From Stichopus chloronotus (taxonomy: Eukaryota > Echinodermata > Holothuroidea > Aspidochirotida > Stichopodidae), in assembly GCA_021234535.1 (NCBI GenBank), contig CM037846.1, forward strand, positions 12,292,705 to 12,356,704: a DNA stretch of 64,000 bases, in the 5' to 3' direction. Made by a program: the position numbers and the translations under genes. The notes beneath the pieces were generated by a model that did no database searches, was not told the origin of the DNA, and saw only the letters and a program-made list of their open reading frames with translations. Position 1 is the stretch's first letter, and each line of letters begins with the position of its first letter. Of the stretch, positions 35,581 through 48,229 are shown piece after piece.

Positions 35581-37231
35581 GTAAGATGGCAAAAGAATGA
35601 CATGAAAGTAAAACACACAATCGCGGAACTGTGGACAAACATTGAATTGGAATATGAAAGAGGAAATAGTGGTCTCTGGAGGAGATAAAACGGAACCCGA
35701 AAAATGAAAAATAGATCAATTTATGGAAGAGTCCAATAATATAAGAGGGATAGACGCATCCGACTTATTTACGACGGCGGCGAAACTTTCATCAGAACTG
35801 TCGATTAAAGACTTCTGAACTTATTCCGCCTGCAGAGTCTAGACAGCATTACTGTTATTTACCCCCGTGAAACATGTACAGATGTGGTGAAGTTCGAGCA
35901 ATGAAAGATTGACGCAAAATTAATTTTCCATGTCTGACACCGTTACGCGGCATCGTGGCAACATCGTGCAGTCCTTCGTCAGCCCTTTTTGATATATAAT
36001 CGATAATCGTTTTTGGATACAGTATACCTTATCGCATGAAAGTTGCATATATGACAAATAAAGTTTGCATTTAAGTGGTAACTGAATCAAACTCGTGGCC
36101 CTGTTTTACACCGTTACTGCATGCCTAGCGACTGCTGAATATTTTACGATCAATTTGTTTGGCATTGCATTATGGCTGTGAAAAAACTATAAGGATGTTT
36201 CGTAATCTTTCCAAAGAATTAGCCATGAGTGGTCTATTTCTATGATATTATTTTGAGTCATGGAGCTTGTATTCTTGATAGAAGCGTATACCTGTGATCT
36301 TGCGTACTGTTGTAGCCTATGTGCCCGAAAGATCGTTCCTTAGAATCGAAAAAATCCAGACGTTGCCGGCAAAATAGTGGTATGGGGATCATTTGAAATT
36401 CTGGCAAATATTTGGGAAAAGAAGATATCGTAGTTCGATCGAAGAGGAATTACATTATGTCTCTGTGATATCACTTACATGTCTCAGTTAAGTCACGTGA
36501 TCTCATCCTTTCACAAAGCATTAAAAATAAAAACCGATTAGAACTTCCTAAAATGTAGTAACACATATGAAAGGACGATATTTAGACATGCTTTCACTAT
36601 CTACAAACAGCAAGATTGAGAATCTCTCAAAGACAAAAAAAAAAAAAAAAATGTGCGCAGGAACCACTCGTACTAAGAGTGGATTTTGCTCTGAAAATTG
36701 TGAAATGTAGTGAAAGTTAACTAATAAAAGCGACAATTCATTCCATATGTGTGAAATATTGCTCCATTTGGAGTGAATGTTTGCTCTATTTCAGTTTATA
36801 TTCTCTCTCACTAAGTGTGGGCTCTGCACACACTCTTCTTTTTGGGGTGAATTTCACTCTATTGTTTTTTAAGGGCAACTGAGTGAGTATCCAACCGTTT
36901 CCAGTTTTACCCAACATTTTACAATATCAAAGCAACGATGCAAGAGTTGACCATAGATTAATTTTTAAGACCTGCAGCGTGTCACGTGCTATAAGCTGAG
37001 ATGAAGTGCCTAAAATGACTGTTCTTAATTATAGCTAATCTGTTTTCTTATTTTAGTTAGAAGCACTAATTAAATCAAAGCCCAGTTATGAGGATTTTGA
37101 ACCTCTGGATTACCCATTTGTCATTGAAATGACATCTTGTCATTTCTTCTCTTGTCTTGTTGAACGTGATTCAATGTCTCTGTGAACATTTCTCACCATA
37201 AATTGTCCTATTTAAACATATCATAACTGTG
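35581..37231. other. No supported gene
   Basis: Around 36745-36860 the sequence repeats GGAGTGAATG/GGGGTGAATTTCACTC-like phrases, a short degenerate repeat. A runs of about 18 lie near 36633-36650. No exon supported. Confidence 0.5.
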
Positions 37232-37447
37232 CTACGATTGCCTATGATCACCGAAGATTTTCCAGTCATGAGCAGTCGCCGTAAATGATCCATTAGAAAT
37301 GTTCCTTATTACATCGGTTTTAATGGTGAGTAACTTTGGTTGCAAATTATGCATTGCCATATCATATTTTGCTTTGTGATGAGCTATACCGAAGGATTCC
37401 CTTTTTCTTTCTATACAGCATTCTGCCTTAATCTCCATTTCGTCAAA
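37232..37447 (-). CDS. Candidate terminal exon
   Basis: On the minus strand a T-rich tract ending GTATTTTGTTTTAG is a good 3' splice site. It is followed by an open phase-0 frame of 71 codons to a TAG at about 37232-37234. The peptide includes EMEIKAECCIERKRESFGI and IKTDVIRNISNGSFTATAHD, with a potential N-glycosylation site. No nearby AATAAA was seen after the stop. A second minus frame just upstream (37450-37620, containing KSWNPKQEAMLKSPRKK) could belong to the same gene across a very short intron or a frameshift, so a decayed single-exon gene is an alternative. Family not recognised. Confidence 0.3.
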   Translation of the reverse strand, partial: FDEMEIKAECCIERKRESFGIAHHKAKYDMAMHNLQPKLLTIKTDVIRNISNGSFTATAHDWKIFGDHRQS

Positions 37448-38743
37448 CTAAAACAAAATACAAGATAAAAAAACGCAACCAACCTCCTTAATCTTAAGTT
37501 ATAATGTGATGAAACATTTGAAATGTTGCAAGGTAGGGGCATTTTCGTTGACTGTTTCTTCCTTGGAGATTTTAACATGGCTTCTTGCTTAGGATTCCAG
37601 GATTTAAAGATCTGCTCCAATGAAAATTAATGGGATATACCGTACTTCTTCTTGTTAGTGTTACAAGGGGTATGCTACGTCACTATAGCCACTGCTCATT
37701 GTTCATCTTATGTAGATCGTTTCACATGGTAACGGTTTGCTTAATTCAAGTTAAGTATGACAGTTAAAATTGCATGGGTGCCAGTATATAATACGGCAGT
37801 CACTCTTAGCGTACGTGCTCGGTTAACTAATACATACGCTGGTGTTTAGGGTTCTCAGAGCCTATACGTCTCAGCTATACGTGGGAACAACACACACTAC
37901 ATTCGAGAAACTGCTGTGTGCGACTCGGAGTTCACACACTACATGCAACCGGTGTCTCACTGTTGCTTGTATTTAGTTTAGGTTACTTTCAATATTACGT
38001 CTCTCGTTTCTTCCTCATTTATCCGACAATAATTCGTAATCGCAAGAAGAAGGAGAAGAAAAAAAAAAACTTTTTCATTATAACTCGACGTGTCGACTCC
38101 GCTTGATTCGAAACAGGCGCGTTGCGCTTATACGGACAACATCAGGGCTGAAACGCTGGCTTTTTTTACTTATTTGAAAGTTTAAGTTGTCAAGTTCGAG
38201 TACGGTACCCCTTTGTCACCGCGCTATGATCTACGAGTGGCAGTGGAGTCCCCCGGGCGTCCATTAACACGCTCTCCTGTATGTCCGTCAAGCGAAAGTC
38301 TCTCGGAGAGAAATTACCGTGGTCAACCTAGCGTTCATAACTAATAGAATGTTAGAAAAAGATTTCAGGGTACGTGCTACCATCACGACGAGAAAAGTCG
38401 AAAACCGATTAAAGAGATATTCTTCAAACAGACTGTCTAGCACACACACTTTCTATGTAAGAATACGGAGATCCAATGACATATCAACTTGTTTCAAGCA
38501 ACATCTAGTTTGAATATTAAAACTGGCTCATATAACTAATTCTAATTAAAAAAAAAAAGTAACAAGAGACGGGGGTGTTGGGTTCGTTTTAGGATGTTCA
38601 CATGACCGTTCATAAAATTTAATAACGAATCGTGTTTGAAGAGATCGGACAGAATTTAACGCAACCCGATTCACGGTTTTGTGTAAACATATTCACGTGG
38701 AAGAATATAAGATGCCATTTCATAGAACTTGGAGAATACTCAC
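37448..38743. other. No supported gene
   Basis: Apart from the minus frame at 37450-37620 noted with the preceding exon, only short frames are seen. An A-rich purine tract lies at 38047-38070. Confidence 0.5.
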
Positions 38744-38984
38744 TTGGTTGTATTGCCTTGCCTTTATCAAGTGAACCCAATTGATAGTAAGGTCGGTTCC
38801 CGCCGTTGTACAAAAAAGGCAGCATTAGGATGAATTCAGTGTGTACACCCAACTTTAAGCATTGATTGATTCTTCGTATCAATTCCTTTAAACTCTTATT
38901 TGAAACTACTACTTCTTTACTCCATTTCTGGTCGTTCTTACACAAACCCTCCACGGACAGTATCACCATTTCGATTACTCCCAT
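38744..38984 (-). CDS. Candidate first coding exon
   Basis: A minus-strand frame opens at an ATG at 38984, with an in-frame TGA shortly upstream. It continues 80 codons plus one base to a GTGAGT donor at 38743-38738. The peptide (MGVIEMVILSVEGLC, then SNKSLKELIRRINQCLKLGV and a FILMLPFLYNGG stretch) has a balanced, protein-like composition with no low complexity. If the donor is ignored the frame stays open to 38619 (121 codons). No family was recognised with confidence. No downstream acceptor in phase 1 was tied to it: the 17.2-kb exon has a phase-1 acceptor but is very distant. Confidence 0.4.
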
Positions 38985-39247
38985 AGATTTAGATCAGCGT
39001 ACTGTCTACACCACGCGAAATCAGTCTCTCTTCTCATACCAAATATGAGGTTTCGATGTAGGTGGAATGACCTCATTTCTCCTTATACTTGATTTATTTA
39101 TATGGGTCTACATATGATGTCCATCTACCTTAGATATAGCCAACCAACCAACAAACTGGCAGCAACAGGAGTTATGCAAAGGAGCACAGTAGAAAGAATT
39201 CCAAAATGTACATTTGGTAAAATAGTATTACAGTATCCTATTAGTAA
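38985..39247. other. No supported gene
   Basis: Nothing recognised; sequence appears unique. Confidence 0.5.
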
Positions 39248-39319
39248 ATGATGAGAAACATATCATATCATACTGAAATCCCACTAACCTGTCTTAGTAT
39301 TTTGCTTTTATTTGTATTG
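39248..39319 (+). CDS. Weak candidate signal-peptide exon
   Basis: The ATG at 39248 opens 24 codons ending in TTG before GTAAGTTG, a consensus donor. The peptide ends in a hydrophobic run (LTCLSILLLFVLV) of the kind seen in signal peptides, which are often alone in a first coding exon. The frame also stays open past the donor to 39499. No downstream exon could be linked. Confidence 0.2.
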
Positions 39320-42300
39320 GTAAGTTGTTTGATAGGTAGCTTACGAAGATGGACGAACGAAAAAGAAACCAATCATTTGCCAACCCACATGGTATCACAA
39401 GAATGTACAGGCGTATGCCTTCTCAAAACGAGACTTCTGGAGAAACTGACTTGTATGCGGCTTGCAAAGCACGACTTAGTCAAAACATACAGCCATTAAA
39501 TAAAATCGATCAGTGGCGTCAGTTTTAAAGGTGATTGGTCTTTTAACTAAATCCCATGTGACGTCAGTCTGTTTTTTATAATTCTCTGAACACTTTTTTT
39601 TCTGCACTAGTTTACGGTTTACTACTCGCACGTACTCGTTTACAGAGAAGAAAACTTTTGTGACATATACAGTACCAGAGCGGTATACGCACCCAGTGGC
39701 GTTTGCATAGCGTTATCAAGCTGAGACTGACGTCGAATGAAATATGATGACCTATCGCTGAATCTGTCTTAACATTCTTTTTTTTTTTTGTTACCGAACA
39801 TAACGATTAAATTGGCGCTTGACAGATAACGTCAGATATGATCTCGGTATGGATACAACATTCATACCGATTCACAAAATTATGATACACGATTATGCGT
39901 ACTTCAGACGACTCAGAGAATATAATCCTGACGGTATGTCTGCCAATAGTGTAAATGTTACATCATGTAGCATAGACGAAGTATTCTAGATAAATGATTT
40001 TTTAATACAACAGGGAAAAACATTGCTGTGCGGATACATGGATGCTACAAAATTAATAATCGGCGAAGCGAGTGGACACTGACGTCATTATGACAGCTTC
40101 TCTGTTGACTTTTTTATGTTCCCCTAATTGCCTTAACCAGAGGAGTTGGTGTTTGAAATGTGTTAAAAAATTTCGAATATTTGATTAGCTCTCCATAAAG
40201 AGAGAATCGAAAGCATCGGCAAAATTACAAAACTGTTCCATCTTTTGATAGAACAGAGAATAATCTATCAGTGTTTGATTGGATGCTTTGAAAATTTTGA
40301 GGTTTTGACTGTTTTCATTTTATTTTTTTGATGTCAATCACCTTTTTTTCCACAAAAAAAAAAAAACAATCCAAAAGAATTTGGCAAGCTACATATTTTA
40401 TATTTAGAAGGGAGTGATAAGATGTCTTTCTTTTTGTAAAAGAATCACGTAAATAGTAGTGCAACACGGTAAACAAGAAGACAAAAAAAAGTGAAAAATT
40501 GAGAGTGACCAGAAGTGGCTCAGAAATCCAGAACCTTCATTTGTCAATATCGTGTTATTTTTATGAAAGCTGTCGGCGCGGTCTTCGTTTCATCGCCTTT
40601 ACATGAAACTTTAACAAATTTGATTTTTTTTTTTTTCACAAACCGAAAATCGATTTGGCAATCGTAAGAGAAAAAGGTAAAAGGCACTTACATTTTACAA
40701 AAAGGTAAAATCTCGTCTTCCGAAGATAGCATTAAGATTACCAGTGTATCACATACTGATGACATTATACTGCTAACAACTGTACTTCTGTGGTATATTT
40801 GACGGAAGCAACAGTTCTCTCCAGTTTGCTGTTTTAATTATTGTTACGAGATAAAAAAAAACTAAACCTCCCGACCTTGCCTCTGGCATTTTGCAACAGT
40901 CCAATCGATTTGAAAAGGTATTTCCACTGCACCACCGCACTTATAAAGAGTCAAATGTTGGATAAGTACCACAAAGTCATTGCAAGGGACAATTAAGCAT
41001 CAATAAATCCTCCATTAGCGCCACAGAGTAATCATGAAGTTTGCAGGAAGGACCTTGCCATTGCGAATTAAATGTATGAAAGATAACATTGAACCTTTGA
41101 ACAAATTTCCTCGGCTTGTTCCTAGGCAACATACGTACACCTGTCGTTTGTTGGCTTGACACAATTTGCGCAGATATAATTAGCATTTTGTTCGATTCTC
41201 AGACAGATGATACCAGTATTCATGAATCGGAGACTTACGAAAAATTAACAAGAAAAAAACAAAGGACAAAAAGGTGCAAACAAGTAATTGACTGCGATAA
41301 CTTCCTCTCTTCATCTGTAAACGCTGTATCAGCTGAACTGCATAGTTCGTATCAGCATTGCACTGAAAACAACGTGGAAATAAGGAAATGACTTGACATA
41401 AGCGTTCAACAACTAGCTGCGTATTATTTTCGCCAATATTTCTTACATATGAGCCACCGTCATGCCAAAACAACCACTGCTGTTCATATCACGTTAGGAA
41501 GAGTATATAGCCTTTTCTTCGAGCATTTTCCTTCTTGATTCAACCCTACACCAAAGCTTTTTTTTTTTCTAAAACTATATGTAATCCATCGATCTTCCAT
41601 GGGATCAGAGATATATTGGTTCCCATTTTCCCATGTGTACGGATGTCATGTGTTTTATCAAGCCCTCTACGAAACAAGTTAGAATCAACTCATTTGAGCT
41701 CTTTGTTCTTTATCACATTTTCAGCCTCCCTCAAATCTGCAACAAATTTATGTTCACTAAGCAAAAACTTAAGAAAAGAAACAGACCCCTTTGTATAACA
41801 CAACCATTTTCCGATGCAAATATCATAGGGACACAGAAATATCTCAAAATTGACCACTTCATAAAGAGTTATTATGATCTAATGATGAATGATGAATTAT
41901 GATCTAAATATATACTTTACAGATTTGAGTCATTTATTCTCAAGTGTATACATTTTTTTCAGCTAATTGTATTCCCCGCACTCCATTGTTCCACGAGGAG
42001 TTATAAAAAGTTTATGTAATCTCAAAGTCTTTCAGACGTGATTTTTTTTTTTTTTGTTCAGTAATTCGGTCTCGATTGAGTTGTCTGCTTCTTGGGATTT
42101 GATGATCATTTTTCTTTTCACTTCTTCGATAATTTCTACAGTTAAAAGTGAATGGTTGAAGGATAAGCCAATGAAATCACAAGAAAGAGAGATAGAGAGG
42201 AAAAGAGAGTGGAGAAAAAGGTCTCATCGAAAACCTCTGGCGTCTTGTCTTCATCGCGCGTGTTCTAAATGAGTGAAATAATTTAAACTTCAATTTGAGT

Positions 42301-43398
42301 GTTTCGACTTAATTTTGTTAAATATTTGCTGTTGATGATGAGAGGCCAATGTCAGCGTTACTTCGTTTTTGGTTATGTTTATTGTTGAAATTTTGTTTTT
42401 CCTTTTAAATTTGCTTCCTCTCGTATTTTTGGGTGGATCACCCTCGACTTTTGCACCGCAGGCTGGAGCAGTCCTTCAAAACTGATTCCTCCCAAATTAC
42501 AACTGATAGTTCCCTAAGATAATGACTTAATTTGATCAGAGTTCATTCCCCTTATTTATAAGGGTCTTACGTAGGATCTACAAAAGCCTTTTTTTTTTTA
42601 CCTTCGGGCCATCCTGGATCCAAAAAGGATGAGAAGTAATGGCCAATATTCGAAGTACACCACATTGAAAAAGAATTGATTTTTGTATGCCAAATTTTGG
42701 GACGCGAAAGTTCGTCATTCCAGGGCAGTGCGATCCAACGAACATTCCTAAATTGGCCTTTTTTTTCATTAGAAGAACATTTCTAATGTTTGCTTTTATG
42801 ATTTCCAAATGACCGAGTATTGTTTATTTATTCTTTTTTTGTGGGAGACAATACAAATTAACATTTACCCATAATGCAATACTGTTTGGAATGTACAAAA
42901 TACAGGCTTTTGCCTTCAATGTTGGTGAATCATCACCGTTTCAAGATGTTACCATTACACGTAGCCCACTCATTAGTATGCATGACGTCATGCATTTGTT
43001 CGTCGTTCATTTCTTTGCGGTTTATTGATAAACATCTAAAGGATATACAACATGCATCTACCAGTTCAATGGTGTTTTTCGATGAAAGGAATAATTCATT
43101 GACAACTTGATGGGATTTTAGATTTTAAATTAAATTACTTATTGTTAAATCTTTTTTTTTTTGATAATTCAAAATATTACTAGTTTTAAAAAGACTGTTC
43201 TGTTCAAGAAAGACGTTACACAGAGTGATTTAAGACTATCAAATAATCAATACTTGTTATTTTTATTTTTGGTTAATCTCGTTGAGATTTAAAAAAACAT
43301 ACCAAGGATGTGTAAGTAGAATAATTACCATGACGTCACATACGTACCACAATGCAATGTACCACTGTCAAGCAGAAATTTAGTTTAAAAACCCATAC
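39320..43398. other. No supported gene
   Basis: Holds three exact TGACGTCA octamers (39559, 40080, 42983) plus a fourth at 43331. A plus frame at about 41181-41390 follows an acceptor-like TTTGCGCAG and has protein-like composition, but has no donor, poly(A) signal or recognised motif. T/A runs are near 39778, 40355, 40622 and 42042. Confidence 0.5.
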
Positions 43399-43565
43399 CT
43401 GCCAAAGAGAATGTTATTTCAGAGGTGGGTTCCATCAATATAGAGATGGTAGCGTCTCTGGTTTTATGAACTTTTAATCTCGTTTTATCCGCTAAATTAT
43501 TGAGTAATGTAAAACAAGTATTCCATTGATTTGTCTTATTTATGCCACATGTAACAGTAGGATGG
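43399..43565 (-). CDS. Candidate internal exon
   Basis: On the minus strand, CAAATTTACAG forms an acceptor and GGCAG before GTATGGGT a good donor, enclosing 167 bases open in one frame. That is one base completing a split codon, 55 codons, and one base of the next. The peptide starts HPTVTCGINKTNQWNTCF, with two cysteines and a potential N-glycosylation site. It continues through NNLADKTRLKVHKTRDATIS to MEPTSEITFSLA, consistent with an extracellular, beta-rich segment. Its phase-1 donor matches the phase-1 acceptor of the 17.2-kb candidate on the same strand. Family not recognised. Confidence 0.45.
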
Positions 43566-44158
43566 CTGTAAATTTGCAATACGAAAATGGCTCCGATTTG
43601 CCATGTTTGCTTGCATATACTGACTTGCTAAATTATCAACATCCCAAATTACGTTACCCATCACTCGGGGACCCTAGCTATAAATATTACGATAGTACAG
43701 TTGACGCCAAGATGCGCGATCCTCCTACCCACAATGCAGTACGTTTTTTTCCCCACCTTTTCACGAGTGTACGCTTGCAGGCATCACCGGTGCATCTTTT
43801 TCATCACAAAAGACAAGATTGTTTAAAAACAGAGTGGTCTCCGGCCGAAAGCAGAGGTGCACAAAATTCGGAGCTCATCGCGCTACTTTATTCCCTTTTT
43901 AGATCGATCTTTAGGACATCCGCGAACTTGGGATCAAAGCATTATAAAGGTCTGCAGGAATTCTTGGCCAGACGTGATTTAGCTACCTAACATATGTCCA
44001 AATTACGCTACGTGAAATAGGATGGTCTGAAAATACATTGCATGAAAAAATAAATAAATAAATGACACTTGTTGTTCATCATCTTTGCCTTCATACATAG
44101 TCTCTGAAAACCGCATCGTTGAAAGGAAGACCTATAAGATCCCACAACCTGAAGAGTA
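43566..44158. other. Open frame 43526-43990 (+), not supported as a gene
   Basis: A 154-codon plus frame begins inside the antisense candidate exon. It has no clear splice sites, domain or poly(A) signal. Composition is ordinary, so it cannot be excluded, but it is not called. Confidence 0.4.
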
Positions 44159-44452
44159 ATGTATAACGTGCCGTCGAGCACTATATTACGTATGACGTGT
44201 AGCTATGAGCACCATTTTATTTTTAAAGACGGATGCTGCAGTTTACGATTCTCCATGGGACCTGAATACGACCTTAGAAATGTCTGTAAACCGGTACCAA
44301 TACCAACACTCAGATCAGCTTATGAGAAAAAAAAAATCGGTAACGATAATTACGGTATTAACATCATATCAAGCAAAAATGATAACAGTTGGCAGGTATA
44401 CAACGTAAGACAGAGTGGCAACGACTGGTCACTCGAAGTGCCTGCCTACTAG
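44159..44452 (+). CDS. Weak candidate small protein or exon
   Basis: A 97-codon ATG-to-TAG frame has protein-like composition, with five cysteines and segments such as RNVCKPVPIPTLRSAYEKKK and NSWQVYNVRQSGNDWSLEV. No signal peptide, known motif, splice pair or nearby poly(A) signal supports it. The initiator context is weak. Confidence 0.2.
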   Translation: MYNVPSSTILRMTCSYEHHFIFKDGCCSLRFSMGPEYDLRNVCKPVPIPTLRSAYEKKKIGNDNYGINIISSKNDNSWQVYNVRQSGNDWSLEVPAY

Positions 44453-44636
44453 ATAATTAGAAAAGCAGGATACATGTAGATTACAGAGGTAGACTACCGC
44501 AGAGTGGGCCCACCAAAGGAGTGACATTAAAAAAAAAAAAAAATTGCACAGATTACATTCAAAGTTAGGTATAGTGCTGACGTATTTCATAAACTATACC
44601 ATCAATCGACTAGTAAACCATTTACGTAACATAATA

Positions 44637-44697
44637 CCTACATATCATAATAGCTACTTATCATAATACCTACATATCATAATACCTACATATATCG
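44637..44697. repeat. Minisatellite, 16-bp unit, about 3.8 copies
   Basis: CCTACATATCATAATA is repeated from 44637, with GCTACTTATCATAATA as the second unit and the last unit cut short. Confidence 0.9.
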
Positions 44698-46322
44698 TAA
44701 AGACTGCTTACCGTTTTCTGCAAACAAATTAAAGTGTTCATCACGGACTACTTTTCCAAAGGGTAAAAAAAACCAGCTAGGATGACAGACTCCTACACAG
44801 AGAGTATAAATATGAATGAGCACACATAATTCTGACTCGAATCATATATACATGTAACTTGCTCTGGGTGATTATTTCAAAGTAAACTTTGAGCTACCAG
44901 CAGATTATATTTCGATTGAAAAAAAAATTCAGAACCGGTTAACAATGTCAATCGGAAATACAACGAACGTAACCGTGTAATTTGGATGTACTGTTAAGGC
45001 AAGGTCGAGTAATGGGATTTAGGTCAAGTTTTGGAGTTGACAAGCTTGAACACAGGGCCACAGGGAGGAGAAAATGCAGGTATGTGTCGGCAGTGAAGGC
45101 GAGTGACACTACGTGATAAGGTACGCCACGGTCGAAATGTGCTAATATAGTTGTTTTTATTTTAGTCCTTTTTTATCAGTGATTTACTGCTTTTTTTAAT
45201 AAATAGATTTGCATTCATTGCTAGCCGGTAACAAGATTCCGATATATAAAAACAACAACAACAACAAAAAGAAATGAAATGGATAGGTCAATAATTCGGG
45301 TGCTAGGTTATTCTCAAAATGAATTAAGCCTTCGTGTTTCCTATCATGGTTGAATTTTTACTGTTTCTAAAACAGTGTTGACACCACGACGGTGGCACGG
45401 AATGTTTGGATCACTCAATTCATCGTTGATTAAAGATGGTAACAGGTTAGCCAATCACAGAGATGGTTCAATAAAGGACATCTTACTATTTTTTGTTGTT
45501 GATTTTTGCTGTTGATTTTTCTTTTGTTGATGACAGCATAAGTATAATATACAGTATCGAAGGAAACAATAGCCTATACTAACATTCCTGTGCCACTGTC
45601 ACACCCTTGATATGTAAGACCATAGAAATTAAAGTAGTTGGGAGAATGGCGTCTTGTGAACTATCATGCCGATGCTACACATCTAACTGAAGATGACCGT
45701 GCGCAATATATGTAGGCCTCTCTAGTGCACTGCTTCGACGCACATCCTTCGAAAATGATCATATTGCCTACCGTGCTTGTGTATCTTAATTGGACAAAAT
45801 GCATTACATTATATAAGGTAGATGGTATAGTGTCACTTTCCAAATTGAAAACCAGGTCGAATTTTAAAATTCAATTTCGAATTGAAGATATCCGGCATGT
45901 TGGAGACACACTTCATATCTGACTGTTTGCCTTACAATGGGAGCGCGCTCACGTTTCATCGGATGGTATATATGATAAATAAATACACAACAATATATGC
46001 CAAGTCAACATTCCGTCTCCCCAATTTCTGTGGTATTCAAAAACTAATGTAAAAAGAAAATAAAGATAAGTAAATGTAAACAAAAAAGTAGCGTCTGTAA
46101 AATACCATTTTTCCATGAAAGAAAAAAAAATGGGATTACAAATCATTAAATCTGTAAGTAAAGACTGTTATAACAGATTAATAGTTATTGTCAGATTCAC
46201 AAAAGAATAATGACACTATTCATTGATGAATTTAGGATTTTTCCAAAGGAGAGGGGGGGTGGCAGCAAGATGATGACTGTCACTGATTTGAGAATTTTTG
46301 CAAACCTGTTATGGGCTAGAAT
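44698..46322. other. No supported gene
   Basis: Short frames only; an AAC-rich stretch near 45250-45268. A 62-codon plus frame at 45725-45922 has no support. Confidence 0.55.
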
Positions 46323-46370
46323 GTGTGTGTGTATGTATGTATGTATGTATGTATGTATGTATGTGTGTAT
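46323..46370. repeat. (GTAT)n microsatellite
   Basis: GTAT tetranucleotides run about eight times between GT-rich edges. Confidence 0.95.
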
Positions 46371-48151
46371 ATTATATACATACACAAAAATAGATGAAAT
46401 AAGTCCATAATTGACTTTACAAAGTACGAGAAAATGATAGGAAATTGGAAATTATCGATACCTCCTATACGTTTGCAAAATGTAGACACAAATACTATTT
46501 CTTAACACAACTCATATTGCCTGTAATCAATACTTGTGATTCCCCATCTAATGAGTACCGCAGTCAAACCTCACGAGAAGCAAGTATGAAACGTTGGTTA
46601 AGTGGTCTCAAGATTAAGAAAACTAACTGGAGTATGGCGACGTATCAGGGAAACTCATTTTCCAAGCCAAGAGTAAATTTACCTATCTTAAGTACATGGA
46701 AATATGAGAAAGTAAGGACTAACAAAGAAAGAAAAGAAAAAAAAATGAAACCAATATACGTTACATAGTATCTTCTGAACTAACAGTTATGATTGCGTAG
46801 ATTAATGAGTAATGTCATTCACAGGATTCGATTCAACATGATATGCTCTCAGTTTTTTCTCTTCTTTTTTTTATTTCTGTGCAGTGGATTTTATCATCAT
46901 ACCACACCCATTCTCTCCCAATCTCTCGTTTTATGTTTATCGCTCTCTAATTATCTCTGAAAGTTATGACATTGTTTTTCGATTCAACAGGCATGCGCAA
47001 ATTAGCGATATCATTCAGACAAATTAGACATCTTTCAAAGTTCACGTCCGGCTCTGTGACTGGTTTGTAATGATTCCTCTCTTTTAACGTTAACACTCAT
47101 TAACACATATTAACAATACGCTGCTATTATCATGGTGATAATTATTATTGTTATCATAATCATTGTAATATGGTAAATGCACAACATATTTTATTTAAAT
47201 TTCTCTCTCTCTCTCTCTCTTCACTTACTTTTTCTTTATTTCTGATTTTACACCATTTAGACAAGACTTTAGAAATAACATCTCTTTAATGTCCCTAATC
47301 TGTCTTCATTCTTTAAGGCAGCCTTATTCTTCGAGAGACGAATTCTTGGTGTTTTGTTTTTTACTTTTTTATTTTTTTAACCCCTTAATAACAAAATACG
47401 AGGGAAGTGTCATCGCTTTTGCTTACGATCATGGCAGCCTCGTTCTTTGCTGTCGTACATTTTAATTTTTGTCTAGAGAGAATTTTTTTTTTTACTAAAG
47501 CCGTCTCCCTTTTTCCATCCCCATCAAATTTCTCCTTAAATTGAGATGATTAATTAGAAGAGGATATTTAGAGTCTTACAGCTATAGTGCTCATTTTATT
47601 ATCATTCCACACTTGTCAATCGTAAATTCGAAAGAACAGAGTGACGTTGTGAAGACCAAACAGCTACATATAAGAATATATGGCCATTATCATTGAAGTT
47701 AACGTTGGTGGCAAACAACCTAATGCGGTTTGTCCTTTCGGGTGTTTTTTTTTTCATTCTATGCTTATGTAACGGCTCTCCGATCTGCCTACTTACTGGC
47801 GAGTTAAGTGGTTTATATAATGCAGATTAAATTGAAGTGGAAAAATGACTGCTGTTGACAGTAGTCGCTAGTGAAATTGTTATTGCAATAATACGTTGGC
47901 TATTTTAGGTAGATGCAGTGTAGTTGCAGGAATAGTGATAACAATATGATTTGACGATTATGAGCAACTACTATTGCACGTACAAATACAGACGCAAACA
48001 AAAACACACAAACACATACTTGTGGTGACAAAACTTGTGGGGATAATTACATTAGGGAGTCCAAACTCAGGCTTTGTGATATATTTGAAAAAATGTAAAT
48101 GCTGACTACCTCAGGGAATTGGGTTCCATACACGATCACTGTAAAGCGGCG

Positions 48152-48153
<2 letters not shown>
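46371..48153. other. No supported gene; (CT)n tract
   Basis: A (CT)n tract lies at 47202-47220. A 107-codon plus frame at 46445-46768 contains an AAA-GTAAGG donor-like site near 46712 but no good acceptor or known motif. ATTATCATGGTGATAATTATT near 47128 is a small palindrome. Confidence 0.5.

Positions 48154-48229
<76 letters not shown>
48154..48229. repeat. (AT)n microsatellite, about 68 bp pure
   Basis: Uninterrupted AT dinucleotides run to 48221, then a short TGTATATATG edge. Tyr/Ile frames on both strands are artefacts. Confidence 0.97.

Noticed and set aside
41181..41390. Plus-strand frame after TTTGCGCAG
   Set aside because: Its composition is protein-like, but the acceptor lacks a pyrimidine tract. 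No poly(A) signal or family motif supports it.
43526..43990. 154-codon plus-strand frame
   Set aside because: No domain, splice pair or poly(A) signal was found, and it begins antisense to a better-supported candidate exon. It is left as an unsupported frame.
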